Notes under the pieces: generated by a model
Told to the model about the DNA's origin: nothing
Database searches by the model: none
Seen by the model: the letters and a program-made list of their open reading frames with translations, nothing else
Translations under genes and position numbers: made by a program
DNA from: Microbacteriaceae bacterium
GTDB lineage: Bacteria; Actinomycetota; Actinomycetes; Actinomycetales; Microbacteriaceae
NCBI GenBank assembly: GCA_022701925.1
Contig: JAKONM010000073.1
Coordinates: 1-9,308, forward strand
Direction of reading: 5' to 3'
Length of the DNA: 9,308 nucleotides
Shown: piece after piece, positions 1 to 5,846 of the stretch
How the letters are laid out: the number at the start of each line of letters is the position of its first letter
Position numbering within the stretch: position 1 is the first letter of the stretch

Positions 1-1853
1 AGCGTGATGTCGTGCGTGACCGGGATGGAGTTGATGCCGCGGGCGTCGATCTCGCCCAGGTTGTCGACGACGGTGCGGAGCCCCCGGTGGCCGGTGTGCC
101 CGAAGTAGAAGTCGCGCAGCCAGTCGACCCGCTCCGCCTCGCCGTCGGCGATGCGGTCCAGGTCGTTCTCCATCCCCGCGGTGAAGTCGTAGGCGACCAG
201 CTCGGCGAAGAAGTCCTCGAGCAGCCGGACGACGCTGAACGCGATCCAGTTCGGCACCAGCGCGGTGCCGCGGGGCGCCACGTACTTGCGGTCCACGATC
301 GTGGAGAGGATGGAGGCGTAGGTGGAGGGCCGGCCGATGCCGAGCTCCTCCAGCTTCTTCACCAGGCTCGCCTCGGTGTAGCGGGCCGGCGGCGTGGTCT
401 CGTGGCCGTTGGCCGCCGCGTCGCTCGGCTCGACGGCCTGGCCCTCGGTCAGCTGCGGCAGCCGCTCCTCGCCGCCCTCGCTCTCGCGGTCGTCGTCGCG
501 GCCCTCCTCGTAGGCGGCGAGGAAGCCGCGCACGGTGATGACGGTGCCGCTGGCCGAGAACTCGGCCTGCCGCCCAGCGGCGGTGAGGCCGACGACGACG
601 GTGGCCGTCGAGCCGGTGGCGTCCACCATCTGCGAGGCGACGGTGCGGCGCCAGATGAGGTCGTACAGGCGCGACTCCGTCGGCGACAGCACGCCCCGCA
701 GCTCGTCCGGCTTCGGGAACACCTCGCCGGAGGGGCGGATCGCCTCGTGGGCCTCCTGCGCGTTCTTGGACTTGCCGGCGTAGGCGCGGGGCGCGTCGGG
801 CACCGAGTCGGCCCCGTACAGCGCCCGGGCCTGCGTGCGCGCGGCCTGCACCGCCTGCTGGGACAGCGAGGGCGAGTCGGTGCGCATGTAGGTGATGTGC
901 CCGTTCTCGTACAGGCTCTGCGCGACGGACATCGTCTGCTTGGCGCTGAACCGCAGCTTGCGCGCGGCCTCCTGCTGCAGCGTGCTCGTGGTGAACGGGG
1001 CCGCGGGTCGACGGCGGTAGGGCTTGGTCTCCAGCGCCTTCACCGTCGCCTCCGGCGACTCCTCGGCGATCGCCGCGACGAGCGCGCGGGCGCCGGCCTC
1101 GTCCAGCGCCTCCGCGCCGCTCTTCAGCTGGCCGCGGTCGTCGAAGTCCCGACCCGTGGCGACGCGCTTGCCGTCCAGGCGGACCAGGCGGGCGCCGAAC
1201 GACGCCCCCTCGGCGGGAGCGAAGCGGGCGGCGACGTCCCAGTAGCCCGCCGGCACGAAGGCGAGGCGCTCGCGCTCCCGGTCGACGACCAGGCGGGTGG
1301 CCGCGGACTGCACCCGGCCGGCGGAGAGCCCGGGCCCGACCTTGCGCCAGAGGACCGGCGACACCTCGTAGCCGTACAGGCGGTCGAGGATCCGTCGCGT
1401 CTCCTGCGCGTCCACCAGCGCCGTGTCCAGCTCGCGGGTGTTGTCGCGCGCCTTGGTGATCGCGTCCTTCGTGATCTCGTGGAACACCATGCGCTTCACG
1501 GGCACCTTGGGCTTCAGCACCTCGAGCAGGTGCCACGCGATGGCCTCGCCCTCGCGGTCCTCATCCGTCGCGAGGTAGAGCTCGTCGGCGTCCTTGAGCG
1601 CGCGCTTCAGATCGGCGACCGTCTTCTTCTTCTGGTCGGAGACGACGTAGTAGGGCTCGAAGCCGTTGTCGACGTCGACGGAGAACTTGCCCATCGACCC
1701 CTTCTTCAGCTCGGGCGGCAGGTTCTTGGGCTCGATCAGGTCGCGGATGTGGCCCACGGAGGCCTGCACCTCGTAGTCGGGTCCCAGGTACTTCGCGATG
1801 GTCTTGGCCTTGGCCGGCGACTCGACGATCACCAGCTTCTTCGTTCCGGGCAC
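1..1853 (-). CDS. topA: DNA topoisomerase I (TopA), N-terminal two thirds, cut by the left edge
   Basis: Type IA topoisomerase that relaxes negatively supercoiled DNA by nicking one strand through a tyrosine-DNA link. About 617 codons are visible; actinobacterial TopA is usually over 900 residues, so the rest of the C-terminal region lies off the left edge. The N-terminus has the Toprim motif LVIVESPAKAKTI with Glu11, and ATDEDREGEA gives the metal-binding Asp97, Asp99 and Glu101. HITYMRTDS carries the catalytic Tyr322 (codon at 888-890). PGLSAGRVQS is a further conserved segment. The GTG start at 1853 is chosen because an AAGGAGG lies 5 bases upstream and the protein then begins, as is usual, a few residues before the Toprim motif. 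The nearby ATG at 1875 is in another frame. It is transcribed in the same direction as the Tad-like genes upstream, with a gap of about 165 bases. Confidence 0.97.
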   Translation of the reverse strand, partial: MPGTKKLVIVESPAKAKTIAKYLGPDYEVQASVGHIRDLIEPKNLPPELKKGSMGKFSVDVDNGFEPYYVVSDQKKKTVADLKRALKDADELYLATDEDREGEAIAWHLLEVLKPKVPVKRMVFHEITKDAITKARDNTRELDTALVDAQETRRILDRLYGYEVSPVLWRKVGPGLSAGRVQSAATRLVVDRERERLAFVPAGYWDVAARFAPAEGASFGARLVRLDGKRVATGRDFDDRGQLKSGAEALDEAGARALVAAIAEESPEATVKALETKPYRRRPAAPFTTSTLQQEAARKLRFSAKQTMSVAQSLYENGHITYMRTDSPSLSQQAVQAARTQARALYGADSVPDAPRAYAGKSKNAQEAHEAIRPSGEVFPKPDELRGVLSPTESRLYDLIWRRTVASQMVDATGSTATVVVGLTAAGRQAEFSASGTVITVRGFLAAYEEGRDDDRESEGGEERLPQLTEGQAVEPSDAAANGHETTPPARYTEASLVKKLEELGIGRPSTYASILSTIVDRKYVAPRGTALVPNWIAFSVVRLLEDFFAELVAYDFTAGMENDLDRIADGEAERVDWLRDFYFGHTGHRGLRTVVDNLGEIDARGINSIPVTHDIT

Positions 1854-1858
1854 GGCCG

Positions 1859-1865
1859 CCTCCTT
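1859..1865 (-). promoter_or_regulatory. Ribosome binding site of topA
   Basis: A perfect AAGGAGG on the minus strand lies 5 bases before the GTG at 1853 and decides that start over other frames. Confidence 0.8.
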
Positions 1866-1934
1866 CGCCTCACCATCAGCGCGATCCCCCGAACCGCGGC
1901 TGCGGCGAGGTGCGCCGGGGGGCGGTTCCCGCAC

Positions 1935-1940
1935 ACCATA
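1935..1940 (-). promoter_or_regulatory. Possible -10 element for topA
   Basis: TATGGT on the minus strand is the best -10-like hexamer in the 1854-2018 gap and would give a leader of roughly 75 bases before topA. No good -35 element is seen 16-18 bases upstream. This is a weak call by eye; topA could also be served by readthrough from the Tad-like operon. Confidence 0.25.
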
Positions 1941-1960
1941 CACAGCGACTTCGGCGCGAC

Positions 1961-1993
1961 TCCGCGGTCCCCGCGCCTCGGTCGGGCCGCGGA
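1961..1993 (-). terminator. Hairpin after the Tad-like operon, possible terminator without a U tract
   Basis: Arms TCCGCGG and CCGCGGA (7 bp, loop of 19) start about 25 bases after the stop codon of the last Tad-like gene. After one mismatch a few more pairs can form inside. There is no T tract, so it could only be a U-less terminator or a pause site; in DNA this G+C-rich such hairpins also arise by chance. Confidence 0.3.
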
Positions 1994-2018
1994 CACCCCT
2001 CGCCCGGCGGGTGCGCGT

Positions 2019-2363
2019 TCACCCGTCGACGGGGTCGGGACCGGCCACCGCACCGGCTCGCACGGACGTCGCCAGGGCGTCCACGCGCACCCGCACGCGC
2101 ACCAGGTCGCCCCGCTGCTCGCACGCCTCGAGCCGGGCCCCGCCGGCGGCCGCCGTCTGCTCGGCGCGGTCGCAGGGCACCCCGGTCGACAGCCCGAGGG
2201 CGGTGTCGCCGGCGGCGAGCGCAGCGGCGTCCGCCGCCGCGGCCGCCCGGTGCGACGCCTCCAGCAGCACGGCGAGCGGCGCGAGCAGGACGAGGACCGC
2301 GACGACGGCGGCGATCACCCCGAGCGCCGCGACGGTGCCCGCCCCCTCCTCCCCGCGGGTCAC
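2019..2363 (-). CDS. TadG/TadE-like membrane-anchored protein (Rv3654c-like)
   Basis: A 114-residue protein of the small TadE-like family found next to secretion ATPases in actinobacteria. After a short N-terminus (EEGAGT) there is one hydrophobic segment at about residues 11-34, then the alanine-rich ASHRAAAAADAAALAAGD typical of TadG-type proteins (about 37-53), and a small domain with Cys64 and Cys81 that probably faces outside. The GTG at 2363 is chosen because it overlaps the TGA of the upstream tadE-like gene as GTGA and starts just before the membrane segment; an ATG at 2450 would add an unlikely Arg/Ala-rich stretch inside the neighbour. It lacks the Glu at +5 of the pilin processing motif that the two upstream pilin-like proteins have. 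Exact role unknown; presumed minor component of the Tad-like apparatus. Confidence 0.85.
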   Translation of the reverse strand: MTRGEEGAGTVAALGVIAAVVAVLVLLAPLAVLLEASHRAAAAADAAALAAGDTALGLSTGVPCDRAEQTAAAGGARLEACEQRGDLVRVRVRVDALATSVRAGAVAGPDPVDG

Positions 2364-2698
2364 GGCAGCGCCGCGCCGAGCGCGCAGGACGAGGCGGTGA
2401 CCGGCACCGGCAGGCCCAGCAGCGGCACCGCGAGGCGCACGTCCGCGCACACGAGGTCGCCCTCGCGCCGGACCGCGCCCGTCGCCCCGATCCGAGCCGC
2501 CGCGGCGGTCGCACCGCCCTCCCCGCGTGCGGCGGCGCGGGCGACCTGCGCCGCCGCGTCGACCGCGCGCAGCCGCTCGGCGCCCAGGCGCAGCCCGCCG
2601 AGGCAGGCGGCCAGCACCAGCAGCACCGCGGGCACGGCGACCGCGAACTCCGCGGTCACCGTGCCCGCCTGCCGCTCAGCCCGGCAGCGCCAGCGCAT
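2360..2698 (-). CDS. TadE-like pseudopilin (Rv3655c-like)
   Basis: A 112-residue protein with a short basic N-terminus (MRWRCRAERQ), then AGTVTAEFAVAVP and a hydrophobic helix to about residue 36. This matches a class III prepilin signal: possible cleavage after Gly12, with Glu17 at +5 followed by an aromatic residue. The remaining 75 residues form a small soluble domain with Cys48-region Ala/Arg-rich helix followed by a beta-like segment. In Tad systems TadE is a pseudopilin processed by a prepilin peptidase, which is not in this window. The ATG at 2698 overlaps the end of the pilin-like gene by 23 bases and has no clear Shine-Dalgarno, suggesting translational coupling. Its own stop overlaps the start of the next gene. 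Confidence 0.88.
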   Translation of the reverse strand: MRWRCRAERQAGTVTAEFAVAVPAVLLVLAACLGGLRLGAERLRAVDAAAQVARAAARGEGGATAAAARIGATGAVRREGDLVCADVRLAVPLLGLPVPVTASSCALGAALP

Positions 2699-2882
2699 GC
2701 CGGATCAGGGAGGCCAGCAGCCCGCGCACCTCATCGCTGCGCAGCACGACCACGAGCAGGGCGGCGAAGCCCACCGCCGCGATCGTGGCGATCGCGTACT
2801 CGGCCGTCACCGCGCCCTCGTCCTCGCGCTGCCGCAGCGTCGTCCGCAGCGGCGGCCCGTCCCATCGCGTCCCGGGTGCCAT
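2676..2882 (-). CDS. Flp pilin-like small protein (DUF4244, Rv3656c-like)
   Basis: A 68-residue protein with a polar, charged N-terminus of 23 residues, then GAVTAEYAIATIAAVGFAA, a single membrane helix (about 28-47), and a short amphipathic tail. GAVTAEY fits the Flp prepilin signal: possible cleavage after Gly23, with Glu28 at +5 and Tyr29 at +6. Length and layout match the DUF4244 proteins located between TadC and TadE in mycobacteria. It is the likely main pilin subunit of the locus, though whether a pilus is really built is unknown. ATG at 2882 is supported by an excellent ribosome binding site. It is separated from the upstream fusion gene by 150 bases, the only sizeable gap inside this operon. 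Confidence 0.9.
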   Translation of the reverse strand: MAPGTRWDGPPLRTTLRQREDEGAVTAEYAIATIAAVGFAALLVVVLRSDEVRGLLASLIRHALALPG

Positions 2883-2887
2883 CGATG

Positions 2888-2919
2888 CCTCTTCCTCCTC
2901 CGCCGCATCGCTGCGGCGG
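2888..2919 (-). promoter_or_regulatory. GNRA-loop hairpin plus strong ribosome binding site ahead of the pilin-like gene
   Basis: On the minus strand the arms CCGCCGCA and TGCGGCGG (8 perfect base pairs, 2900-2919) enclose GCGA, a GNRA tetraloop. The purine-rich AGGAGGAAGAGG (2888-2899) follows with no gap and ends 5 bases before the ATG at 2882. The hairpin may protect a processed pilin mRNA from decay or adjust ribosome access; this is inference. Confidence 0.5.
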
Positions 2920-3032
2920 CGCCGTCGGCACGGGCGGGACCAGTGTGGGCCGGACGCCCCGCCCGTCGCCGCCGCCGGAGTCCGGGACCGACGCGGCGCC
3001 CGGAACGGGCCTGGGGAGGAGCGGACCGGCCG

Positions 3033-3989
3033 TCAGAAGGTCAGGTGGGAGGAGCGGAGCACCGCGAGGCCGATCGGCACCGCGCCCAGCAGCAGGAACG
3101 CCGGCAGCACCAGCAGACCGAGCGGCAGCAGCAGCCGGGCGGCCAGCACGGTCGCCCGCAGCCGGGCCTCGGCGAGGGCGGCGCGGCGCAGCCGGTCGGC
3201 CTCGGCGTCCAGCAGCGCGACGACGGGCAGGCCCGCCTCGGCGGCGAACCGCACCACGTCCTCCAGCTCGGGGCCCGCCGGCACCTGCAGGCCGCAGTCC
3301 TCGGCCGCGGCGTCGGCCAGGCGCCGCGCCCGCTGCACCGGCAGACCGGCGCGCACCGCGGTCGCCACCAGCTCGAGCCGCAGCCCGACGGTCCACGACA
3401 TCGCGGACGCGGCCCGCACCAGCCGCACCGACCAGGCCCGTGCCGCCAGGAGCAGCGCGAGCCCGACGGCCAGCAGCACGAGACCGAGGGGGTCGCCGAG
3501 CAGCACCCCCGGCACGTCGAACCCGAAGCCCCAGCCGAGCAGCAGGCAGGCGGGCGGCAGCAGCAGGACGAGGCGGGCGCTCGCCGCCGGGCCGGCCACG
3601 GACTCCGCGACCGCGCGCTGCAGCTGCACGGAGGCGCGCGCCCCGACGGCGGCCGCGCGCAGCACCGGGGCGAGCGGCGCGCCGGTGTCGACCGCGAGGG
3701 CGACCGTCGCGCCGACCCGTCGCCAGACCGGCTCCGCCTCCGCGAAGACCGGAGCCAGCGGCACGGCGTCACGCGCGGCCTGCGCAGCCGCCTCGGCGAG
3801 CCGAGCCGTGTCGCCGGTCTCGGCCGCGGCCAGGTACCGGAACGCCGCGGCCGTCGACGCGCCCGCGGCCGCGAGCGCGGCGAGCCGGTCGACCTGGCCC
3901 GCGATCGCGTCGAGGTCGGGGCGGGGCGGCCGGCGCAGCGCCGGGCCCCGGATCGGGGCCGGGCGGGCGGTCAGAGGTCCAGCACGCAC
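3033..3989 (-). CDS. Fused TadB-TadC inner-membrane platform protein (type II secretion F family)
   Basis: A 318-residue membrane protein that would form the platform driven by the TadA ATPase. The first half (about 25-140) is a cytoplasmic T2SSF-like domain with AVDTGAPLAPVLRAAA, followed by two membrane helices (about 139-158 and 165-185). The second half (about 200-282) repeats the fold, with VRAGLPVQRARRLADAA and FAAEAGLPVVALLDAEA, and ends in a long hydrophobic stretch (283-312) with LLLPLGLLVLPAFLLLG, very like the TadC C-terminus. Mycobacteria have separate genes (Rv3658c and Rv3657c, as remembered) for these halves. The usual N-terminal membrane helices of TadB are absent. The GTG at 3989 is chosen because AGGA lies 9 bases upstream and it overlaps the tadA end by 19 bases; an upstream extension would run through tadA in another frame. 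The start could be a few codons further in. Confidence 0.85.
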   Translation of the reverse strand: MRAGPLTARPAPIRGPALRRPPRPDLDAIAGQVDRLAALAAAGASTAAAFRYLAAAETGDTARLAEAAAQAARDAVPLAPVFAEAEPVWRRVGATVALAVDTGAPLAPVLRAAAVGARASVQLQRAVAESVAGPAASARLVLLLPPACLLLGWGFGFDVPGVLLGDPLGLVLLAVGLALLLAARAWSVRLVRAASAMSWTVGLRLELVATAVRAGLPVQRARRLADAAAEDCGLQVPAGPELEDVVRFAAEAGLPVVALLDAEADRLRRAALAEARLRATVLAARLLLPLGLLVLPAFLLLGAVPIGLAVLRSSHLTF

Positions 3990-5002
3990 AGCGACCCGTC
4001 CTGCGCCGCCGCGAGCCGCCCGACGCGCTCGACGCGACGAAGCCCGTCGCGACGGCTCAGCTGCACCACGACGTCGATCGCCGCGAGCGCCTGCGCCCGC
4101 AGCGCGGACGCGTCGAGGCCGCCCAGCGCACCGAGCGCCTCGAGGCGCGCGCCGAGCCCGGCCGGGTCGGCGCAGTGCACCGTGCCCGCGCCGCCGTCGT
4201 GCCCGGTGTTCATCGCGGTCAGCAGCTCGACCACCTCGGCGCCGCGGCACTCCCCCACGACGACGCGGTCGGGTCGCATCCGCAGCGTCTCCTTGACGAG
4301 GGCGGCCAGGCCGATGCCGCCCGCGCCGTCCGCGTTCGGCTGGCGGGCCTCGAGCCCCACCACGTGCGGGTGGTCGATCCGCAGCTCGGCCACGTCCTCC
4401 ACCGTGACGATGCGCTCGTGCGCCGGCGCCTCGGCGAGCAGCGCCGCGAGCAGGGAGGTCTTGCCGCTGCCCGCCGGACCGCAGATCAACAGGTTCCGCC
4501 GGTCGCGCACCGCCTCGGCGAGCAGGGCCCGCTGCGGCGCGTCCACCATGCCCGCCTCCTGCAGCGCGTCGAGCCGCCAGGGCTCCGCGCCGGCGATCCG
4601 CACCGACACCAGCGCGCCGCCGGTGCTGACCGGCGGCAGCACCGCGTGCACGCGGGCGCCGCCCGGCAGGCGCACGTCGGCGCACGGGGTCGCGTCGTCC
4701 AGGTGCCGGTCGCCCGCGGCCACCAGGGCGACGGCCAGACGCCGTGCGGCCTGCGGGTCGAGCGGCGGCAGGCCCGGCACCCGCAGGAGGCCCCGGCCCG
4801 CGTCGGCCCACAGCGCACCCGCGCCGTCGACGAGCAGGTCGGTCACCGCCGGGTCCTCGGCGAAGGGCGCCAGCGGCCCCAGGGCGGGCACCCGCGCGGC
4901 GGGCACGACGACGGCCGGCGCCTCCTCCGACGGCGGGGCGGCGGCGACCGGAGCGCCGGCCGGGACGGCGGCGGGACGGACGGGGACGAATCGCGGCGAC
5001 AC
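3971..5002 (-). CDS. tadA: TadA/VirB11-type secretion ATPase (Rv3659c-like)
   Basis: A 343-residue cytoplasmic ATPase of the type II/IV secretion family, expected to power the membrane platform encoded next to it. Residues 1-45 are a Pro/Ala-rich linker, followed by an N-terminal domain (about 46-145). The ATPase core shows Walker A GPAGSGKT (175-182), an Asp box EDVAEL (202-207), Walker B with RPDRVVVGECRG (243-254, Glu251) and a His box TGHDGGAGTVHC (266-277). All key residues are intact. It is first in the five-gene operon. The GTG at 5002 must be the most upstream start, because an in-frame TAG sits four codons before it. No Shine-Dalgarno is seen, but TAGCGT ends 6 bases upstream, suggesting a leaderless transcript. 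In M. tuberculosis an Ssd gene precedes tadA; here none does. Confidence 0.93.
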   Translation of the reverse strand: MSPRFVPVRPAAVPAGAPVAAAPPSEEAPAVVVPAARVPALGPLAPFAEDPAVTDLLVDGAGALWADAGRGLLRVPGLPPLDPQAARRLAVALVAAGDRHLDDATPCADVRLPGGARVHAVLPPVSTGGALVSVRIAGAEPWRLDALQEAGMVDAPQRALLAEAVRDRRNLLICGPAGSGKTSLLAALLAEAPAHERIVTVEDVAELRIDHPHVVGLEARQPNADGAGGIGLAALVKETLRMRPDRVVVGECRGAEVVELLTAMNTGHDGGAGTVHCADPAGLGARLEALGALGGLDASALRAQALAAIDVVVQLSRRDGLRRVERVGRLAAAQDGSLCVLDL

Positions 5003-5008
5003 CCTCGG

Positions 5009-5014
5009 ACGCTA
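5009..5014 (-). promoter_or_regulatory. Putative -10 element of the tad-like operon (leaderless start)
   Basis: TAGCGT on the minus strand fits the actinobacterial TANNNT -10 consensus and ends 6 bases before the tadA GTG, so transcription would begin at or next to the start codon. No recognisable -35 is present, which is common in this group. Confidence 0.45.
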
Positions 5015-5022
5015 CGAGCGGA

Positions 5023-5046
5023 TCCGCGCGGCGGTCCGCGCGGCGG
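5023..5046 (+). repeat. Tandem 12-base repeat upstream of tadA
   Basis: Two perfect adjacent copies of TCCGCGCGGCGG, each holding the palindrome CCGCGCGG. They cover the place of the -35 region of the putative tadA promoter, so they could be an operator. Chance similarity in G+C-rich DNA cannot be excluded. Confidence 0.5.
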
Positions 5047-5110
5047 CGGCAGACCGCGGCGGGGCCGCAGGATCGCCGCTGGGGAGGAGCGGACGCACGT
5101 CCGAGGCCCG

Positions 5111-5151
5111 AAAAGAAGGGGCGGCACCCATTGGGGGGAACGGGTGCCGCC
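5111..5151 (-). terminator. Intrinsic terminator formed by the second hairpin of the 6C RNA
   Basis: The 10-bp G+C-rich stem, extended by three weaker pairs, is followed on the minus strand by CCTTCTTTT (5111-5119), giving a good rho-independent terminator. It would end the small RNA about 110 bases before tadA and also stop readthrough from ridA. Confidence 0.75.
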
Positions 5152-5212
5152 TCAGCAGCGCTCGATTGGGGGGAATCGGACAGCGCCGCAAGCCAAGCTC
5201 TTCACTCGACAA
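5111..5212 (-). ncRNA. 6C small RNA (B11-like), two C6-loop hairpins
   Basis: On the minus strand, hairpin 1 (5158-5186) has arms CGATT and AATCG around a loop of exactly six C, with outer GCGCT/AGCGC pairing after a three-base bulge. Hairpin 2 (5120-5151) has the perfect 10-bp arms GGCGGCACCC and GGGTGCCGCC, extended by GTT/AAT around a second loop of exactly six C, then CCTTCTTTT. Two hairpins showing C6 loops define the actinobacterial 6C RNA family. The predicted length of about 100 nt fits the B11 RNA of M. tuberculosis, which, as remembered, also lies just upstream of its tad-like cluster. B11 is known to bind G-rich stretches of target mRNAs through its C-rich loops and to affect growth and division genes in mycobacteria. 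The 5' end is inferred from a TACACT -10 element. A family covariance search was not possible here. Confidence 0.88.
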
Positions 5213-5217
5213 CCGCG

Positions 5218-5245
5218 AGTGTACCCAGTTCGGGGCGTGGCGCAA
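5218..5245 (-). promoter_or_regulatory. Putative promoter of the 6C RNA
   Basis: The minus strand shows TTGCGC (5245-5240), a 16-base spacer and TACACT (5223-5218). The -10 keeps the key T, A and final T. Transcription would begin near 5210-5213. Confidence 0.55.
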
Positions 5246-5363
5246 GCGATTCCAGGCCGTGTCTGCGACGGCGTGTCGCGCATGCCTGCGCGGATCGCGG
5301 CCATCGGCGCCGGCCGGGCGCGGGGGCGCCCCGCCGAGTCGCGGAGGGGGCGCCGACGACCGC
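5246..5363 (-). other. Non-coding stretch between the 6C RNA promoter and the ridA-family gene
   Basis: I see no credible gene, repeat or RNA here. It is G+C-rich sequence without a coding pattern on either strand that matches any family I know. Confidence 0.5.
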
Positions 5364-5383
5364 CGCCGGAAGGCCTCCCGGCG
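5364..5383 (-). terminator. Hairpin just after the RidA-family gene, possible U-less terminator
   Basis: On the minus strand CGCCGG and CCGGCG pair around GAGGCCTT, which itself pairs further to give about 8 bp with a tight loop. It begins 4 bases after the stop codon. There is no T tract, so termination would be of the U-less type; uncertain. Confidence 0.4.
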
Positions 5384-5387
5384 CCGG

Positions 5388-5846
5388 TCAGCGGAACTGC
5401 GCGACCAGCTCCACCTCGACGGGCGACCCGAGCGGCAGCGCGGCGACGCCGACCGCCGAACGGGCGTGGCGCCCGTGCTCGCCGAACACGTCGACGAGCA
5501 GGTTCGACGCGCCGTTGATGACCGCGGGCTGCTGCGTGAAGCCGGGAGCGCTGGCGACGAAGCCGGTCACCTTCACGATGCGCACGACGCGGTCGAGGCC
5601 GTCCAGCAGGCCGGAGAGCGCGGCGAGCGCGTTCAGGGCGGCGGTGGCGGCCAGGTCGGCGGCCTCCTCCACCTCCACGTCGACGCCGAGCACGCCCGTG
5701 CGGGCCAGCACGCCGTCCACGAAGGGCAGCTGACCGGCGGTGAACACCAGGTCGCCGGCCGCGATCGCGGGCACGTAGGCCCCGGCGGGGGCGGCCACCT
5801 GCGGCAGCGTCAGCCCCAGCTCGGCCAAGCGGTCCGCGACCGCCAT
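5388..5846 (-). CDS. RidA-family (YjgF/UK114) protein, Rv3678c-like
   Basis: A 152-residue member of the Rid superfamily, whose archetype RidA hydrolyses reactive enamine/imine intermediates made by PLP-dependent enzymes. The end of the chain has HARSAVGVAALP (128-138), where Arg129 corresponds to the substrate carboxylate-binding Arg of RidA, and VEVELVA with Glu146 in place of its conserved Glu. Other Rid features include GDLVFTAGQLP (31-41) and the ALNALAAL helix. It is slightly longer than E. coli RidA (about 128 residues) and belongs to a subgroup of about 150 residues, so its true substrate is not certain. ATG at 5846 overlaps the TGA of the DUF4177 gene (TGATG), which indicates translational coupling. 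Confidence 0.9.
   Translation of the reverse strand: MAVADRLAELGLTLPQVAAPAGAYVPAIAAGDLVFTAGQLPFVDGVLARTGVLGVDVEVEEAADLAATAALNALAALSGLLDGLDRVVRIVKVTGFVASAPGFTQQPAVINGASNLLVDVFGEHGRHARSAVGVAALPLGSPVEVELVAQFR

Noticed and set aside
2364..2450. The ATG at 2450 as start of the TadG-like gene
   Set aside because: It adds 29 Arg/Ala/Gly-rich residues from inside tadE; the GTGA overlap at 2363 is the usual arrangement.
2975..2985. Palindrome CCGGAGTCCGG in the gap before the pilin-like gene
   Set aside because: Short and expected by chance at this G+C content; nothing links it to a promoter.
3990..4811. An extended start for the TadB-TadC protein inside tadA
   Set aside because: The extra sequence is an Arg/Gly/Ala-rich shadow of tadA in another frame; the GTG at 3989 has an AGGA before it.
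1910..5518. A plus-strand open frame of 1202 codons
   Set aside because: Antisense to the tad-like operon with an Arg/Pro/Ala-rich translation; an artefact of composition.
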